Part shown: in pieces, positions 13,259-24,383 of the stretch
How positions within the stretch are numbered: the first letter of the stretch is position 1
Layout: each line of letters begins with the position of its first letter
Assembly: GCF_958298935.1 (NCBI RefSeq)
Contig: NC_084921.1
Location: 33,296,001 to 33,360,000, forward strand
DNA from: Phragmites australis
Lineage: Eukaryota; Streptophyta; Magnoliopsida; Poales; Poaceae
Direction of reading: 5' to 3'
DNA length: 64,000 bases
The notes under the pieces: generated by a model
What the model was told of the DNA's origin: nothing
Databases searched by the model: none
What the model saw: only the letters and a program-made list of their open reading frames with translations
Translations under genes and position numbers: made by a program

Positions 13259-15990
13259 TAGTTGAGTACCCGTGCGTTGCAGCGGAAACAAAAATTACAC
13301 AAACTGACTTCAAACATATGCAAAAACTAATACTTACATCAACAAGTAAAATAAACAATCAGAAAACAAACCCATCATACTTTGTAACTCCCAAAGACAC
13401 TTAAAAATTAACCTTGCTTAGATTCTATACCTCCACAGATCCATCACTAATCGTAGCAAGAATTGTAGTCTGCTCTGGCACTTTAAATACAAGAGTCCCA
13501 GCCAGTTGACTTATGTTATAAGTTATTTTGTCCGGAAGAATAAGCATGCAGTAGTCATTTCTGAGCGATTAAAGGAGCTTTTCATTTCTTTACTTGTAGC
13601 ATGAGTTCTTCAAGCTGGCTTGTAAAGACCTAGCATGTCGATGCATCGTAAGGCTGCAACCTGCAATGAAAGAAATAGCAATTCTAGAGAAATATAATAA
13701 TGTCATAAAATTGTTTCCGAAGGACTCGTGAATACAATCATGTATGGAAATTATGTGCATATAGACACAATACTTTTCCATGGATCTCGTATTTGATTGA
13801 CCCATCCAACTCAGCTACCAGCGCCATTAATTTCGAAACTGTGCTGTTGATATCTGGTACAGTGAAGGACAGCATTGAAGAATAGACTCTCTGCGATGCA
13901 AGATTACTGCAAATATGTATGAAATAGACAACATTTACAATTCCATGCGCTGGCCCATTGCAAAAACATGCTAAAATGTCTCAAGAACATACATTTTGCA
14001 ACTGGAAATTTATATATCTTTGTTAACATACAACTATCCCCATACTCCACACGAACATGATGTTTCACTATCCTATATTCATATAATGATGATCTTCAGA
14101 GTCCATGAGAAGAACTGACAAGTGACAAAAGCTAAGGAGGACAAATTAATCCAATAGTTGATCAAATATTTTCATACACTGAGTACCACAGCTGTTCTTG
14201 ATCTAAGCTTGCAAGAAGCACCATGAAAACATATGAAGTGTATTTTTCATGCAATATTAAATCTAGGGTCATCCCTCATCTTGGTCATTGTTTTCTCAAG
14301 AATAATGGGCAATCTGCAACCTCGCAGATCCAACACTCCTTCGGCCGTACCATACGTTGGAGCATTGCTATGGCCGCGATGCATGTTTGACATGTATTGG
14401 TGTCGGGCACACGACCTATGGTAAGTCCAACCATGCACATCAAAAAAAGAACCTTTTGCTCAAAAGCCTGAAGCCCACCAGGCCACCAGTAAGCTGTGAA
14501 GCGTGCAAGAGAAAAATCACTTAGTCGTGACTCCATCTTACCTGCACAGCTACTCATCTAAGCTGTGCTAGGTGCTCATGGCAAATAAGGAAATTGGAAA
14601 AGGAAGTATTTTTCAACACCCATTTCATATGCACAGGAAAAATTTCAAGACAAAGTTCTTTCTACTCCTGGAGCCCAGATTTTCACGACTGGATCTGAAG
14701 TTGGCTGTATTTCGGTAGGAACGTACTATACCGAATATCTAGCAATGTGCAGTCATGCATGCCATCACCAATGTGTTTTCAGCGTCTGACAAGTGCACCA
14801 CACACGCATTTCATCAAACACATGAACCTCACAGCACGGAGCACCACCGCAGCAGCAAGCAGCCGAACCCCCTCCGCCTCATTCCGTCAAACCCCTCTCA
14901 ATAGTCAATACGCATCCCCTACAACCACCCGAAGGCCTACGAACCAGAGAACACGACGAGGAGAGGGCAGTATCAGCAGCCGCACCTATCGTTGGTGTGC
15001 ACGAGCGCGAGCTTGAGTGGCCCCGACGGGAGCTCGGCCCAACGGAGCGTCACACGTTGACGCTGAAGTCGTGCCCCTCCGCGTAGAACCACGCCGCCCG
15101 CGGCACGTCCCGGGGCCGCTGCAGCACACATTGGAGCGTCGCCGCTGCCATCCCCCACCACCTCCTTTTCCCTTCCCTCCCCTTCCACACCACGCCAGCG
15201 ACGCGCACAATACTCTCAGATCCAATGGCCCAGAGCGTGAGCTGGAGGCCGACGAACGGCGTGGACGCGGTGGCCGTGACCCGGCGCCTCCGCGATGAGG
15301 TGGCGCAGAGGGGAGGCAGGTCGGCGCGATGAAGAGGGATCGGGATCAGGGCGACGGACGGGCGAGCGAGCAATGAGGATGTGTGGGCGCTAGTGCGGCG
15401 CGAAGATGCGGGCGGACGAAGATGCGGAACGCAGGGGCGAGCGGAAAATGCGGGAGCCGAATGCCATGAGGCGGAACAGGAACCCGTACCCCAGCTCGTC
15501 GGGCTCCGCCACGGAGCGACCCTCGCGCTCGACGAGGCGGTGCAACTTCTCGAGGGCAGCTTCTCGAGGCGGACTGGGGCAGTGGTGAGGTGGAAGGTTC
15601 ACCAGGGCGGAGCAGGGCGTCGTCGTGTGTGCGGCTTCGGCTTGAGGCGGTGCGAGATCGGCGGCTCAGAGGTGGCGATTCGGGACGGTGGCGGACTGGG
15701 GCAGTGGCGAGGGCGGAGCAGGGCGTCGACGTGCGTGGCTTGAGGCGGTGCGAGACCGGTGGAGGAGGAGGACATCCCCAGGCGAGAAGCGAGCGCGCGA
15801 AGATCGCAAGGAGAGACGTGGGGGTGCCGGTGCGCCGCCGTTCTGGAGAATGGGGCGTGTGGATCGCGGACGGGGACGGAAGAACGGAAAGCGGGGATTA
15901 GTTTGCGGAGGTGAATCGTCGGTGCGGGAAATCCGGGAGCGGAACGTAACCGTGAGCGGAACGACGACGCTTTACAGATCTTTTAAGTAG
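13259..15990. mobile_element. Candidate element carrying a host gene fragment (ends uncertain)
   Basis: The left edge reads CTAGTTGAGTACCCGTGCGT followed by TGCAGCGG, a terminal motif I recognise as recurring at repeat edges in grass genomes. It begins about 350 bp beyond the 3' end of the VOC pseudogene. The GC-rich block upstream of that pseudogene ends abruptly near 15990 where AT-rich DNA resumes. I cannot show a matching right terminus or target duplication, so the boundaries and the capture idea are inference. Confidence 0.3.
13610..15373 (-). pseudogene. VOC/glyoxalase I-like protein, frameshifted
   Basis: Three exons: 15373-14986 (start uncertain; an internal Met lies at 15151), 13906-13774 and 13660-13610. 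Recognisable vicinal-oxygen-chelate elements are RDVPRAAWFYAEGHDFSVN, then LRWAELPSGPLKLALVHTND, then FTVPDINSTVSKLMALVAEL, ending KVAALRCID-MLGLYKPA before the stop. Two lesions are visible. After FSVN the frame shifts: bases read GTGTGACG where an extra base would continue the frame. The last exon also lacks the usual Gly-His pair before MLGLY. Splice phases are still intact. The family resembles small plant glyoxalase-like proteins of unknown substrate. Confidence 0.75.
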
Positions 15991-16203
15991 TACAGATTAA
16001 TTTTAACCGACAAATTAAAGTTCACGCGGACGAGGTTCGGAATCTCAAAAGCATCATTGAAGCATCATTGAAGAGCCCTCTTCACTGCCCACTCCCCGCC
16101 TTCAATTTTTGAACCCCCGATCCCCACAGCCCCGCAGCCCGCACACAATCACACTCTTCCACTCCCACGGGGCTCTCGCCTCGGCGCGGCCCCTGCGCGC
16201 CGA

Positions 16204-19200
16204 ATGGACGCCGCCGCCCCCCTCCTCGCTGTCTCCTCCGCGACGCGCCTCCTCTGCCGGACTCTCGGCCCCGTCCCCGCCGCCTCCCCCTCGAAGGTCG
16301 ACGAGGCGCTCCCCGACGCCATCTCCGGACCGCTGGTACGCACGCCCGCCCGTCGCTCGAGGCGTGAACCCCCCCCCCCCCCCCCATCCCCACTCCAGTC
16401 TCGAACGGCCGCCGCGCGTTCTTGTGCTTGCTTGGTCGTGCTGGCATTACCCGGAGGTCCATCTCGTTAGGGATCTAGGGTTGTGCGGTTTTTTCATTCA
16501 CCGCCGGTTATTTCGTCCATTTCTAGGTTTGAGTTGTTTTTACCTTTAGAGGGAAATGCAGGGAATATCTAATCGTGGCAAATAGGATGAACACTGTATT
16601 ACTGAGATTGCTTGAGTGCTAATTTCAACGTTTAACAATGTCCCGTGTAGAAAGGATCCAAGGAGCTGGTCGAGCAGGCTAGAATGGTGATGAAGGAGCA
16701 CGGCGACATCCGGATGCTCTATCAGGATGGTGGAGCCAAAGCCATGGCCGCCGCAAACTGCAAGAACCAACCGGGAAGAAGGCCAGCACTGGACCGCAAA
16801 CCGTCTTGGTTCACAATCAAGCCCTTTGCAAGGCACGCTGCTTGCTTCTTCTAGGCTGTTTCTTTCAGATGGAGTTCCACTATCAGTGTGAGCTGTGGAT
16901 AGCGTTACAATCACCTGTCCTGATGCTGTTTTCTTTGCAGCAAACCGGTGCCTGCTGTGGATCGCTCTGTCTTACAGAACATTTCAAATCCTGAGGAATA
17001 TTTCACGACCTTGGATCGGCTTGATGGTAATCCTTATCATTTCCATCGATTGTTTGATCAGCATTCTTCAATGCATTAATAACAGTTCGTCAATGCAGAA
17101 GCTGAGGAGGAGATAAAACGATTAAAAGGAGAGTCTGCAACTGAAAAGACATATAATTTTGAGCCTGTAGATGAACCCAAGAGGCGGTATGCTGCTTGGC
17201 TCTTTCTATATTTTGTAAGAGTGAAAGATTAGTTAGAAATTATAACATTGTTTAGAAAGGAGATCTATTTATATTGCAGTATGACAACATCATAGCTACC
17301 CATTTGTTATATTCTGTTGTATTACGCAATTAACCAGTTACAGTGTATTTAAATCCATATCACTTCCGCCTATGTGTTATTGCCACTGGTTGAGGCAAAT
17401 ATAGTGGAAGTGTAAGAAATTGCCTTTTATGTATATAATGTTATGCCAACCTACCGTCACTCTATAAAAGATATTGGTTACTGCTATGTACTCAGAAGCA
17501 TCCATGAGACAATATGAATTGATCCGTGCTTTGTTCCTATTAATTGACAGGAGAAAAACAGTCCATACTTTCAAGTTTCGTGCGGGTCCTGAAACCCTGA
17601 ATCCCATTGAGATACCTGCTTCTCAAACAGAAACTATGACAAAATCTCAGTTATCACAAGATGATGCACATGCCTCAGTTTCTGAAATAAATGAACAGCC
17701 TGTTCCTTCAAGATCTATTGAGTGTGCTATTTTGGATGTCTCAGCGAAAGAAGGTTAAACATCATTTATTTTAAATCTGTTCTCCTTACCTATACGTTGA
17801 TTTGCTTGATGTGATTCTCTCTGTACAGATTCATTCGCTGAGGATGATGATGGTGATGCTTTGACTTATTTACTGACATCATTCCGAAATTTGGATGAAT
17901 CCAAAGAGGAAAATTTTATGCGAGAGACCTTTGGGCTTCCAGAAGTAAGAATGGATTTTTCTTGCCCTCGTGACCCAACTGTTCCTGGAAATAGGCCCCA
18001 AAGAAGCAATACTGTACGAAAAAAACCAAAGAGGGTTCGTACTTCAGAACCTGGAGAGCGCGAAGCTCGAATTTCAGAGTTGGAGAAACGTATCTCTTTC
18101 ATATATGCAACAAAGGATAAATGCGCAGATCTTTTGGAAGATGATGAGTCAGAAGGTTCACCAGATATTGTGATGGGTGAACAATCGCTGGTGCTCGATT
18201 CTTCTGATGTGGTTTTGATGACTGATGAGACCTTTGCTGCAAGGGAAATATATAAGGAGACCCCCAATCCGAGCATCAAATCAGCGGAATATGATCTTGA
18301 TCCAGAACCAAAAACGGCGAATCGTGTCACAATAGATGAAAGGCAAGTAGGGGGTTCCCCGCTTGGTTTGTACCGAGATATACAAGTTGACAAAGAAAAG
18401 GATCCATGTAGTAGGCACAATATTTCTTTTGAGGTACTTGTATCTGAACTTGTTCATTACCTTTGACATATTTATACCGAACTTCTTATGACTGGCATAT
18501 ATTGCACTTTAGTTTGCACTGCAGGAAGACGATGTGCCTATGGACTATCCAACTATTGATAAGCCTAATAATGAAACAGAAGTTTCTTCTCATCATTTGG
18601 CGGGCGGCTCAGCGGAAGTGTTGGTCAGTACACCAGGTAGAAATGTGGCTCCAGATAATATTGCTAGGACGTCACATGCAGCTGAGGAGAACAATCAACA
18701 TCGGGCAAGCACCTATACTAATTATTACTGTTAAATATAAATCCCTGAGTGTTTAATATACCTATGAACTTTGGTTTCTGTTTTGTGTCACAGGAAGTGG
18801 TCGAAGAGTATGGCGCTGTACAAGGTACTTATTTTCTCTGCAAATGTCAGATGAACATATGCCTAGTGTTACACGGACTTGGGTGCGAGTGTCGGAGTCA
18901 GACTCAGTTGCGGGTGTCCGATTTGGCAAATTCTAAAACACAGGACTCGGGGATTTGTCAAATTAGAGAAAATATGTTGTGCAACTAATTTTGCATTGGA
19001 ACTACTATTTTTTTTTTCACATTCATGACTGATCCACATAAATCCACAAGCAAATGCATCACATGGTTAATAAAAAAAGAAAAGTAAAGAAAAAAGAATA
19101 AATGATTAGATGTATTGGGCTGCCATTTTAGGATCCATCTGGCCCATCCAAGCATCCAGTCCTTCTACAACTATAGCCCTACCTAATACCTAACCGCTCT

Positions 19201-22200
19201 CTAGTCTCCACCCACTTACCCCTCGCCCTAGCCGCTGCCTCTCCTCCCCCTCGCCCCAGCCGCCTCCTCCTCTCCCCCTTCCAACCCCTCCTCCTCCCCC
19301 CCTTTCGCCGCCTCCTCCTTTCCCCCCTCCGCCGCCGTCGTCTCCTCCTCCTCTCCCCAACCTTGGATATGGCCATGACACGTCAGATCCATGTCGCACC
19401 GTGTTCGGTGCGTGTTGACGTGGCAAAAATTTTTTGGACTCGCGAGTCCCGGTAACACTGCATATGCCTTCAAAGAAGTTGCAACATTTTTCCTTTTAGT
19501 GTTGAGGAATCAGGACTCAGCTGAAGAGTCATAACGATTATGCTTTTTTGGGTCCTCCAAACTGCACACCAATGCTAACTTGTACATTTTTTAATTATTT
19601 TTTTGTAGACTGGATTTGATAAATTTCAAGAAGTTAAGATATTTCAATCCCAATGATGCCCTTGTTCTACTCCAACCTCTTGGCAACCGAACATCACCAG
19701 TCCACCACACACACAACACACGCGCATACTCAATGAGAGCAAACCCTAACATAGAAGAAAGTTCAAAGGTTCAATGCTAGTCCATTAGCATTCTTTTTTG
19801 TGGTGTTATAACAGTGTCCCCTACCACCAACTCAAATATTAGTACAAGTTTTTATGAGTTTTTACTGCATAAAGAGATGAGATAGAAGCACGTACTCTGG
19901 AAATCAGCTATTTATTTTGTGTTGAAAAATATGTTGCGGACATTATCACGATACTGACCATGTCATGGCATAATATATTATTAATATGTCCAAGTATGAT
20001 GTTTTAAATGATATACTATGTCTGCTCTGATTTACTTGTCGTTTAGGAACACAGTCTACTACGCAAGCATTTGACCATTATTCTCTTTGCTAAATATATA
20101 TAAACAGACATTAGTAAAACTGTAACTATATAGAGTACTTTTGATGATGAATCTGTTGATTTCATTTTCATGTGACAAAATCGAAGTGCTTTAGTGTATA
20201 ATGATGGTAAAATTTTATAAGTTTTACAACACACATTTTAGGACATCTTTTTGGACCACAAGTAGCAGCATGTAGGAACATTTCTAAGAAAATTCTTTTG
20301 TTGGTATTCTGGACATCTATTTGTTGAGGTTTGGAGCATATTTTATTTTTCACAGATAAGTCATGCCATCCACCAGAGATGCCTCTGGATGATAATGATC
20401 CACATAATCAATCTCAAGTGTATGATGGAAACATTAAGGTAGGTTCTTATGTTAAACACTTAAACCTTACATGCTGTTGTCTTTCAATCATTAGCCTTTG
20501 AAATTGCTGCTGTAATTAAATATTATTGGAAATAACATGTCTTTCTTCTATTTTTACATTGCTTATATGGATAAAGTACCACTTTGTCATCATGTAATCA
20601 TGTATTATTGGCATCTTTGCTACTGGTGGAGATCCAGTTAGCTCTCCCTGAGAAGCAAGGAAATCCTTACTCTCACTTCACCCAAAAGCAAGGCTAGACA
20701 AGGGAGCCAAACAAATATTCTTGCCCATTTGCATGACTAGGCAATAGTGGGCAAGGGAGCAAAAGTGCCATGTGTCTATTCAGGAATTCAGGCCTCTAAA
20801 GTTGCCGAGCACTTAAGCGAAAATGCACTAATTGTTTTGGGATGAGTAGGCACTTTTGGTTCATTGAGTGGTACGTAATAGTTGCATCTCATCTGAATAT
20901 CTGATGCCATCCTTTATATACTTCCATTCACATTTGCATAGGTGAAACAGCAACTGACAGTGACACAGTGATTTTAGCCTATTGTGCACATCCTCAGCAT
21001 ACTTTTCTGTGTATATGAAAAATTAAGCTCCATGTTTGCCTGTGCTTGAAAGGGAAAAAAACATTCTTGCCTTCTTTGGACTTTCAGAAACTGGCAGCTG
21101 ATCTACAAAATGCACTGTTCCCTACCAAAGAGAAGAAGCAAAAAGCAGCTCAAAAAGGGAAAAAGAAGCAACAGCCGAAGAGGGGGGAAAATGTGGCAGG
21201 TTGTACCTCTGCCCATTCTACTTGTGTTTGTTCTTAGTAGTTTGTAATGCATGTGCACCACAAGGATTCTTGTAACCTAACGTTAAGTTACCATTTGGCT
21301 GCAAGCCTACGAGGATTGCTCTTAGCTAGGCCTTGTACCTGCATTAGAGATGTTTGCAGGTCTCCAAAGAAGCAGAATCATGCTTTCTTGTGCTTGATTA
21401 ATAATTTATATGTTTCAATTCTTCCATATAACATTAGAGAATTTTCTTATAAATGCCAGCTGACTTAGGGCATGTTTTGATCCTCTGCATAACCTTGCCG
21501 TGCAGGATTTGCAAATAAAATGGATGTTTGGTTCCCTTGCCTAGCTTGCTTTTGGGCAAGGTGGGCAAGGAAATCAAGGTTTTCCTTGCCCAACATTTTC
21601 GCTCCTCCGCTATCAAGGTTTTCCATGCCCAACATTTCACTAGCAAGGCTATGCAACGTTGGGCAAATAAACCAAACGTGTCTTTATTTTAGTGTGTGAG
21701 GGAAAATTGCCAGCATACAACTGAAGTTCATCACCTTAGACAATGACAAATGGCCAATTGGGACCTTATTACTATGTTTCTTTTGTATAAATATCTTTGT
21801 TATTTGATTATACTCTTATCTACCTAGCTGTGTTAAATTACTTGATATATGTTTCATGGTTTTAAGGTTCTTACTCTGTCTGGAGTTCTGAAGCATATCT
21901 TCTTCACAGATGAGGCCAGCCATCCACCCGAAACACTCCAAGTAAATTTTGATTCAGAGAATCAACCTCACATGCATGATGTAAACATTGAGGTAGACTT
22001 CTTTCATTGGACATTCTTATGTTCTAGTTTCTGTGCTGAAATTATTGTCTGAAAATCTTATATAGAAGCTATATTCAGGGAGTGCTGCATTCCGTCTTTG
22101 TATACAAAGTAGTTTGGATAACTCCTGGACGGCAAAACAATATAGGAATATCATGCTAAGCATATGTTATTCAGTTCAATAAAGGTGCCACATACTTCAG

Positions 22201-23289
22201 TACATCATTCTGTTGGGGGAATGAGTGATGAGAGGCACTTTGAATTTTGTAGATGTGACCAAATCAAGACATGTGTAGGGCCCTTTTTTTATTCCTCAAG
22301 TTACATGCACATATAGGAACATGCAACAAACACAGATACTGCCCGGCACCTTTTTGAGCACGGGTTTTTTAAACATCGAAGCTCAACATTCATCTGACTT
22401 TGGACTTTCAGCAACAGACAGTTGGTATGAGAAATGCACTGCCGCCAAACAAAGCTAAGGGGCAAAAGGAAGCTCAAAGGAGAAACACGACTCAACAATT
22501 GAATCGAAGAAAAAGCCTTGCAGGTCCTACTTCTGTGCTTTAGAACATGCACTATTTTTTAAGCACAGTTATTTCAGAAGGATACTGATGGTCTGCATTC
22601 CTACTCCACGGACCATTATTGTTAGATGCTGGCCTTGCGTGGCAGTCTGGAGTCAGAAGAAGCACAAGAATACGGTCAAGGCCTTTGGAGTATTGGCTTG
22701 GTGAAAGATTCGTATATGGGCGCATACACGACAGTAAGTACACTGATCTAGCAAGCGTGTCAGCTATGCAAACCTTTTTCTTTGTGACCAAGACTTGTAC
22801 GAGAATATAAGGCCAAACATATCAAAGCAAAATTGTCATCTTGCCAATGTAAAATGCCATCTGACAGTGTCATTTTAATGAAGCTAGTAGCTTAGTGCAT
22901 CCAGAGTTCTAGACTTGCAGAAAGCTAACAATTCAAAACTCTCTGTTCTGTACTGGAATTAAAAAGCAGAGGTTGAAAAAAGAATCCCAGTTGGGCACTA
23001 AGCTAGCACCTTATAGTAATAATGACATAATGCTGCTTAAGTTCTATTATGAGTTTTACAGTTTTACTTGCCTACCGAGTTACCCTGATGCAAGTTCCCT
23101 GCTGATCGTATATTTACTAAAATAGACCAGCAATACTTTGATCTAATACTTCAATCCTTTCTAGCTATGGCCACAGTTATTGGCATCAAAGCATACTCTC
23201 CTAGTCAAGATGGCAAGAAAGCTTTGAAAGTGAAATCTTTCGTTCCTGAGCAGTATAAAGATCTTGTTGCCGAGTCTGGGAAGTACTGA
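16204..23289 (+). CDS. CENPC: Centromere protein C (CENP-C), complete, 14 exons, 709 aa
   Basis: CENP-C links CENH3 nucleosomes to the outer kinetochore. Exons: 16204-16335, 16651-16832, 16941-17026, 17099-17186, 17551-17753, 17829-18433, 18525-18704, 18794-18824, 20356-20438, 21088-21199, 21910-21992, 22412-22523, 22626-22733 and 23165-23289. They sum to 710 codons without an internal stop; length matches what I recall of maize CENP-C (about 700 aa). The N-terminus [20 protein letters not shown] and the CENPC motif [14 protein letters not shown] (residues about 643-656) identify the family. The C-terminus is VAESGKY. Exons 9-10 (83 and 112 bp) are duplicated as exons 11-12 (83 and 112 bp), each pair adding a Lys/Gln-rich segment (residues about 503-567 and 568-632). 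Introns 2 and 7 appear to use GC donors. The 3'UTR probably runs to about 23680. Confidence 0.96.
18864..19460. mobile_element. hAT-type MITE in CENP-C intron 8
   Basis: A 597-bp non-coding insertion. The left end reads TAGTGTTACACGGACT; the reverse complement of the right end reads CAGTGTTACCGGGACT. It is flanked by a perfect 8-bp direct repeat catatgcc (18856-18863 and 19461-19468), the hAT target-duplication length. The inside contains a strongly pyrimidine-rich tract (19195-19360) that opens spurious frames. Confidence 0.85.
21468..21683. mobile_element. Tourist-like (PIF/Harbinger) MITE in CENP-C intron 10
   Basis: A 216-bp element flanked by TTA on both sides (21465-21467, 21684-21686). 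The left end reads GGGCATGTTTTGA; the right end reverse-complemented reads AGACACGTTTGGT. The interior repeats CCTTGCC / GGCAAGG. A related non-terminal patch with ggcaagg words lies at 20640-20765 in intron 9. Confidence 0.8.
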
Positions 23290-24383
23290 GGTTTCTGTCC
23301 TGTAGAACTCAATGCCTTGTCTCGGGCAGATCACTATTTCGCTAAGAGGATCACCAACTTGCGACCTTTGCAACCTGTTGCTTCTCTTGCCGTTTCATCT
23401 GACTTTGTGCAAGTGTTGTGTTGGTGGAGCTGCACAATGTAATCCAAGCATGATGTGAACTTGTAAGGTGCAAAAAAAGACGTAGTTCAGAGGCGCTATT
23501 TCCACTTTGACGCTTCTATAGCTGGAGTTACGCTGTGAAATGTGCCATTTTGCATGCGTAGCTGCTGTGTATTTTCCAGCGGTTAATTTTGCATGGTGCT
23601 CGTTGCATTGTAAGGTCTCGCATCTATATTTAACAGTGCCACAGTAAAGTTTTTGTTCCTAATCTGTTGGTTTGTTCTTGTTGATTTATTTATTTTATCC
23701 TGTGTTTTGATTTCGAATTCGAGATCCGACTAAAGAAGAATACAGATTCCCTAGAGAAAAATTCTAACCAATTCGGGGTGGGCAAAATGGAGAATAGCAT
23801 AACTCCAAATGTCATGCACAGGTGCCATAGCGCTCGAAATATTTCTTTGACTTCACAGGTCAAGCCCATGACAGACGTCTTCCCTACGGAGTTTTTTAGA
23901 TAACTAACAAATGTGGAGTTCGTCTTGAAAATTATTGACGTTATAGGTTCAGACTATCAGAAGTTCATCTTGAAAATTATAGACGATATTGATTCAGACT
24001 ATCAGAAAATACAGGAAATAGCATAAAACACTGTCAAACTTGGTCGAGATTGATGGCAAGCTATATCTTGAATCACCAGCAAGGAGCAAAGGAAGCACAC
24101 ACAATTCCAGAAGAGGCAAACATTGCTAGGCATTGTATTACCTTTTTTTTTTGAAACGAACTAGGCATTGTAGTACCGGAGTGGGGGGCCTTGCACATCA
24201 TTAAGCCCCTATGAAAGCTATCCAAGTTAACCTGAACATTATTCAACACTGAAGTAGGTAATTCTGATATTTGGGTGTCGTTCTTCTAGCCACCCTGATA
24301 ATGCCAGGCCTCGGACACATTATCCTTGCACTTTCTTTCTGAAAGAGCACAACACCTGCCCTCGTTTTCGAAAGACAAGGATC

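Noticed and set aside
15381..15990. Long plus-strand open frames in GC-rich DNA
   Set aside because: All three frames are open because of GC richness; no motif, splice signal or family resemblance. The supported gene here is the VOC pseudogene on the other strand.
16082..16549. Frames of 126 aa (minus) and 146 aa (plus) over CENP-C exon 1
   Set aside because: They overlap the CENP-C first exon and its intron in other frames and are shadows of GC-rich coding DNA.
17866..18420. 184-aa minus-strand open frame
   Set aside because: It is the antisense shadow of the large CENP-C exon 6.
19179..19473. Arg/Gly/Glu-rich minus-strand frames
   Set aside because: They come from the pyrimidine-rich tract inside the hAT MITE in CENP-C intron 8; low-complexity only.
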